DNA from: Acidaminococcaceae bacterium
GTDB taxonomy: Bacteria; Bacillota; Negativicutes; Acidaminococcales; Acidaminococcaceae
Direction of reading: 5' to 3'
DNA length: 8,787 bases
Assembly: GCA_003512125.1 (NCBI GenBank)
Contig: DOSQ01000178.1
Span: 1 to 8,787, forward strand
In this document: piece by piece, positions 7,259-8,787 of the stretch
How the letters are laid out: each line of letters starts with the position of its first letter
Position numbering within the stretch: the stretch's first letter is position 1
Notes under the pieces: generated by a model
Databases searched by the model: none
Seen by the model: only the letters and a program-made list of their open reading frames with translations
What the model was told of the DNA's origin: nothing
Translations under genes and position numbers: made by a program

Positions 7259-8185
7259 TTACAGTTTCTCTGCAAAACGGAGCCTTGCGCTCCGTGCCCT
7301 GGGATTCATTTCGATTTCTCTCTCACCGGGAACCAGACTTCCCGGTTTTCCGATCAGCGGTTTTCTGCCACATACACAAGGCATGTGGGGCGGACAGATA
7401 CATCCTCTGGCCAACTGCGCCAGCTTCTGTTTCACGATCCGGTCTTCCAATGACTGGAAGGTAATGACGCCGATCCGTCCTCCCGGCTTCAATGCGTTCA
7501 CTGCATCCTCTACCACCCGGTCCAGGATGTTAAGTTCGTCATTCACTTCAATCCGCAAAGCCTGAAACGTCCGCTTGGCCGGATGGGGTCCGTCTTTACG
7601 GGCGCCTTTGGGAATGGCCTTTTTAATGACCTCAACCAGTTCCCCGGTAGTATGCAGCGGTTTTCTTTGCCTTTCCGTTACAATAAACTGAGCAATCCGC
7701 TTCGCCCAGCGTTCTTCACCGTACCGCCAGATCAGTCCCGTCAGTTCTGCTTCACTGTATGTATTCACAATAATATCCGCAGTCAGTGCAGCATCCTGGT
7801 TCATCCTCATATCCAAAGGACCTTCGTGCATGTAGGAAAATCCCCGTTCCGGTGTATCCAGCTGATAGGAGGAAACTCCCAGATCAAAAAGGATACCAGT
7901 TACGTTTTCTATCTCCAGCCTTCGCAATACATTCGTTAAATCCTTAAAATTGGATTTGACAATATCCACTCTGCAGGCCGCATCCTTTAACCGTTCTGAC
8001 GCTGCAGCCAACGCATCGTCATCCTGATCGATACCTACCAGACGTCCTTGATCCGACAGATGCGAAACGATTTCAGCAGAATGTCCTGCACCGCCAAGAG
8101 TGCAGTCCACATAGATGCCATCCCTGTCTGTTACCAGCCAGTCTATACATTCGTTCAGAAGAACACTTACATGAGAAAAATCCAT
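7259..8185 (-). CDS. rsmH: RsmH (MraW), 16S rRNA m4C1402 methyltransferase
   Basis: RsmH is the SAM-dependent enzyme that N4-methylates C1402 in the decoding centre of 16S rRNA. The 308-residue product matches the family. Motifs seen are HVSVLLNE (5-12), the SAM-binding DCTLGGAGHS (27-36), GIDQDDDAL (51-59), DLGVSSYQLD (101-110), ERGFSY and DMRMNQ (113-130), YGEERWAKRIA (155-165), QALRIEVNDEL (208-218) and a cysteine-rich CICPPHMPCVCG (262-273) common in Firmicute versions. The usual FHSLEDR is FQSLEDR here (Gln244). The ATG at 8185 has GAGG 5 nt upstream (8191-8194), overlapping the end of mraZ; the mraZ stop is only 10 nt away, suggesting coupled translation. Confidence 0.97.
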   Translation of the reverse strand: MDFSHVSVLLNECIDWLVTDRDGIYVDCTLGGAGHSAEIVSHLSDQGRLVGIDQDDDALAAASERLKDAACRVDIVKSNFKDLTNVLRRLEIENVTGILFDLGVSSYQLDTPERGFSYMHEGPLDMRMNQDAALTADIIVNTYSEAELTGLIWRYGEERWAKRIAQFIVTERQRKPLHTTGELVEVIKKAIPKGARKDGPHPAKRTFQALRIEVNDELNILDRVVEDAVNALKPGGRIGVITFQSLEDRIVKQKLAQLARGCICPPHMPCVCGRKPLIGKPGSLVPGEREIEMNPRARSARLRFAEKL

Positions 8186-8195
8186 AAGCGCCTCA

Positions 8196-8624
8196 TCAAA
8201 TATCCAGATTCAGGTCATCCAGGCCTTCCTCTATCATCTGTTCGGCAGCCGTGTCCCGGGCCTGCCACTGTTCCGCGGACCAGATTTCCGCCTTATCACC
8301 TACGCCCACGATTACAGCATCCTTGCTGATTGCCGCATATTCCCGCAGGCTGGCGCTCAACAGCACACGGCCCTGTTTATCACAGTTAAACTCATCGGCG
8401 CCGGAGAAGAAAAATCGTTTTATGTCACGGTTTTTTTTCTGTCCCATGGACAATGCGTTCAGTTTCTCAGAAAACAGTTTCCACTGCGTTTCGTCATAAA
8501 TCATCAGGCAATGGTCAAAGCCTTTACTGATATAGAATCGTTTTCCCAAAGACTCCCGCAGTTTGGCAGGAATGAAGAGACGACCCTTATCGTCCAGAGA
8601 ATGCCGGTATTCACCCAGGAACAT
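8196..8624 (-). CDS. mraZ: MraZ, dcw-cluster transcriptional regulator
   Basis: MraZ is a ring-forming DNA-binding protein with two SpoVT-AbrB folds that controls its own operon. The 142-residue product shows both halves: MFLGEYRHSLDDKGRLFIPA at the N-terminus with the first DxKGR (residues 12-15), and DKQGRVLLSASLREYA (82-97) with the second. The ATG at 8624 is preceded by AAAGGGG 8 nt upstream and gives the canonical MFLGEY start. A 46-codon in-frame extension towards 8762 is rejected because it would translate the promoter and the operator boxes. As first gene of the cluster it lies immediately downstream of tandem AAAGTGG boxes expected to be its own binding sites. The short acidic C-terminal tail (about 124-142) is unremarkable. 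Confidence 0.96.
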   Translation of the reverse strand: MFLGEYRHSLDDKGRLFIPAKLRESLGKRFYISKGFDHCLMIYDETQWKLFSEKLNALSMGQKKNRDIKRFFFSGADEFNCDKQGRVLLSASLREYAAISKDAVIVGVGDKAEIWSAEQWQARDTAAEQMIEEGLDDLNLDI

Positions 8625-8629
8625 TATCT

Positions 8630-8659
8630 TCACCCCTTTACCCCACTTTTCACCACTTT
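8630..8659 (-). promoter_or_regulatory. Tandem MraZ operator, three 10-bp boxes
   Basis: On the minus strand three consecutive decamers read AAAGTGGTGA (8659-8650), AAAGTGGGGT (8649-8640) and AAAGGGGTGA (8639-8630). The exact 10-bp repeat period puts all boxes on one face of the helix. From general knowledge, MraZ proteins bind direct repeats with a GTGG/TGGG core upstream of mraZ, and AAAGTG(T/G)-type boxes are known from Mollicutes. Here the boxes lie just downstream of the -10 element, covering the predicted transcription start and leader. The third box includes the mraZ Shine-Dalgarno. Confidence 0.85.
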
Positions 8660-8664
8660 TCTCC

Positions 8665-8693
8665 ATTATACAGGCATTATTTTGATTTTGCAA
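8665..8693 (-). promoter_or_regulatory. Main mraZ promoter, sigma-A type
   Basis: On the minus strand the -35 is TTGCAA (8693-8688) and the -10 is a perfect TATAAT (8670-8665), separated by exactly 17 nt. The predicted start of transcription is near 8658, inside the first operator box, giving a leader of about 34 nt. This should drive mraZ-rsmH-ftsL and probably the genes downstream. Confidence 0.85.
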
Positions 8694-8699
8694 CACTTT
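8690..8699 (-). promoter_or_regulatory. Fourth, distal MraZ-like box overlapping the -35
   Basis: AAAGTGTTGC (8699-8690 on the minus strand) shares AAAGTG with the downstream boxes. It starts exactly 40 bp, four repeat periods, before the first tandem box and overlaps the TTGCAA -35 by four bases. It could let MraZ contact both sides of the promoter. Its identity as a binding site rests on similarity and phasing only. Confidence 0.55.
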
Positions 8700-8752
8700 T
8701 ACAGGTTTTTTTTGAAAAAACGATGAATTTTTCTTCCCTCTCTTTTCCTTTT

Positions 8753-8781
8753 TATATAACAATGCTATAATGACACTGCAA
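8753..8781 (-). promoter_or_regulatory. Possible second upstream promoter
   Basis: TTGCAG (8781-8776) and TATATA (8758-8753) on the minus strand are 17 nt apart, close to a sigma-A consensus. It lies about 88 nt upstream of the main mraZ promoter in a very AT-rich stretch, where chance matches are common. If real, it would give a long leader of roughly 120 nt that passes through the MraZ boxes. Confidence 0.35.
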
Positions 8782-8787
8782 TTATAA

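Noticed and set aside
8714..8733. AT-only inverted repeat (GAAAAA/TTTTTC) upstream of mraZ
   Set aside because: The stem has almost no GC pairs and lies in a homopolymer-rich stretch where such pairing is expected by chance; not called as a terminator.
8625..8762. In-frame N-terminal extension of mraZ by 46 codons from a TTG
   Set aside because: It would translate the -10 element and the operator boxes; the canonical MFLGEY start with a good Shine-Dalgarno lies downstream at 8624.

Overview
The window is a stretch of a bacterial division and cell wall (dcw) cluster, with every recognisable gene on the minus strand. Transcription runs from the right edge to the left: mraZ, rsmH (mraW), ftsL, murE, murF, mraY, murD, murG, and the first 34 codons of murC, which leaves the window at base 1. 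No plus-strand gene is supported. No stretch longer than about 185 bases lacks a gene. I see no mobile element, CRISPR array, tRNA or rRNA.

MurE carries the DNPR signature of the meso-diaminopimelate-adding enzyme, so the peptidoglycan is predicted to be DAP-type. The gene order, strong purine-rich ribosome binding sites, mid-range base composition and the MurG sequence style (RAGAIGLAEL, ANHQEFNA) suggest a Firmicute. A Negativicute of the Veillonellales type (Dialister/Megasphaera-like) is my best guess. That assignment is inference, not proof.

Layout, right to left. Bases 8625-8787 hold the control region: a good sigma-A type promoter followed by three tandem 10-bp AAAGTGG-type MraZ boxes. 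A fourth box overlaps the -35 element exactly 40 bp upstream. Next come mraZ and rsmH (10 nt apart) and ftsL. A 184-nt gap with a terminator-like hairpin lies between ftsL and murE. After it come murE and murF (ATGA overlap), mraY and murD (1 nt apart), murG and murC.

The products act in sequence. MurC, MurD, MurE and MurF build the UDP-MurNAc-pentapeptide. MraY makes lipid I and MurG makes lipid II. FtsL is a divisome scaffold, RsmH modifies 16S rRNA and MraZ autoregulates the cluster.

The main oddity is what is missing. Both halves of the septal synthase, FtsI (class B PBP, usually between ftsL and murE) and FtsW (usually between murD and murG), are absent from their usual positions. Short non-coding gaps with hairpins stand there instead. 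Otherwise this is a conventional, intact core locus, and I found no evidence of a wholly new system.
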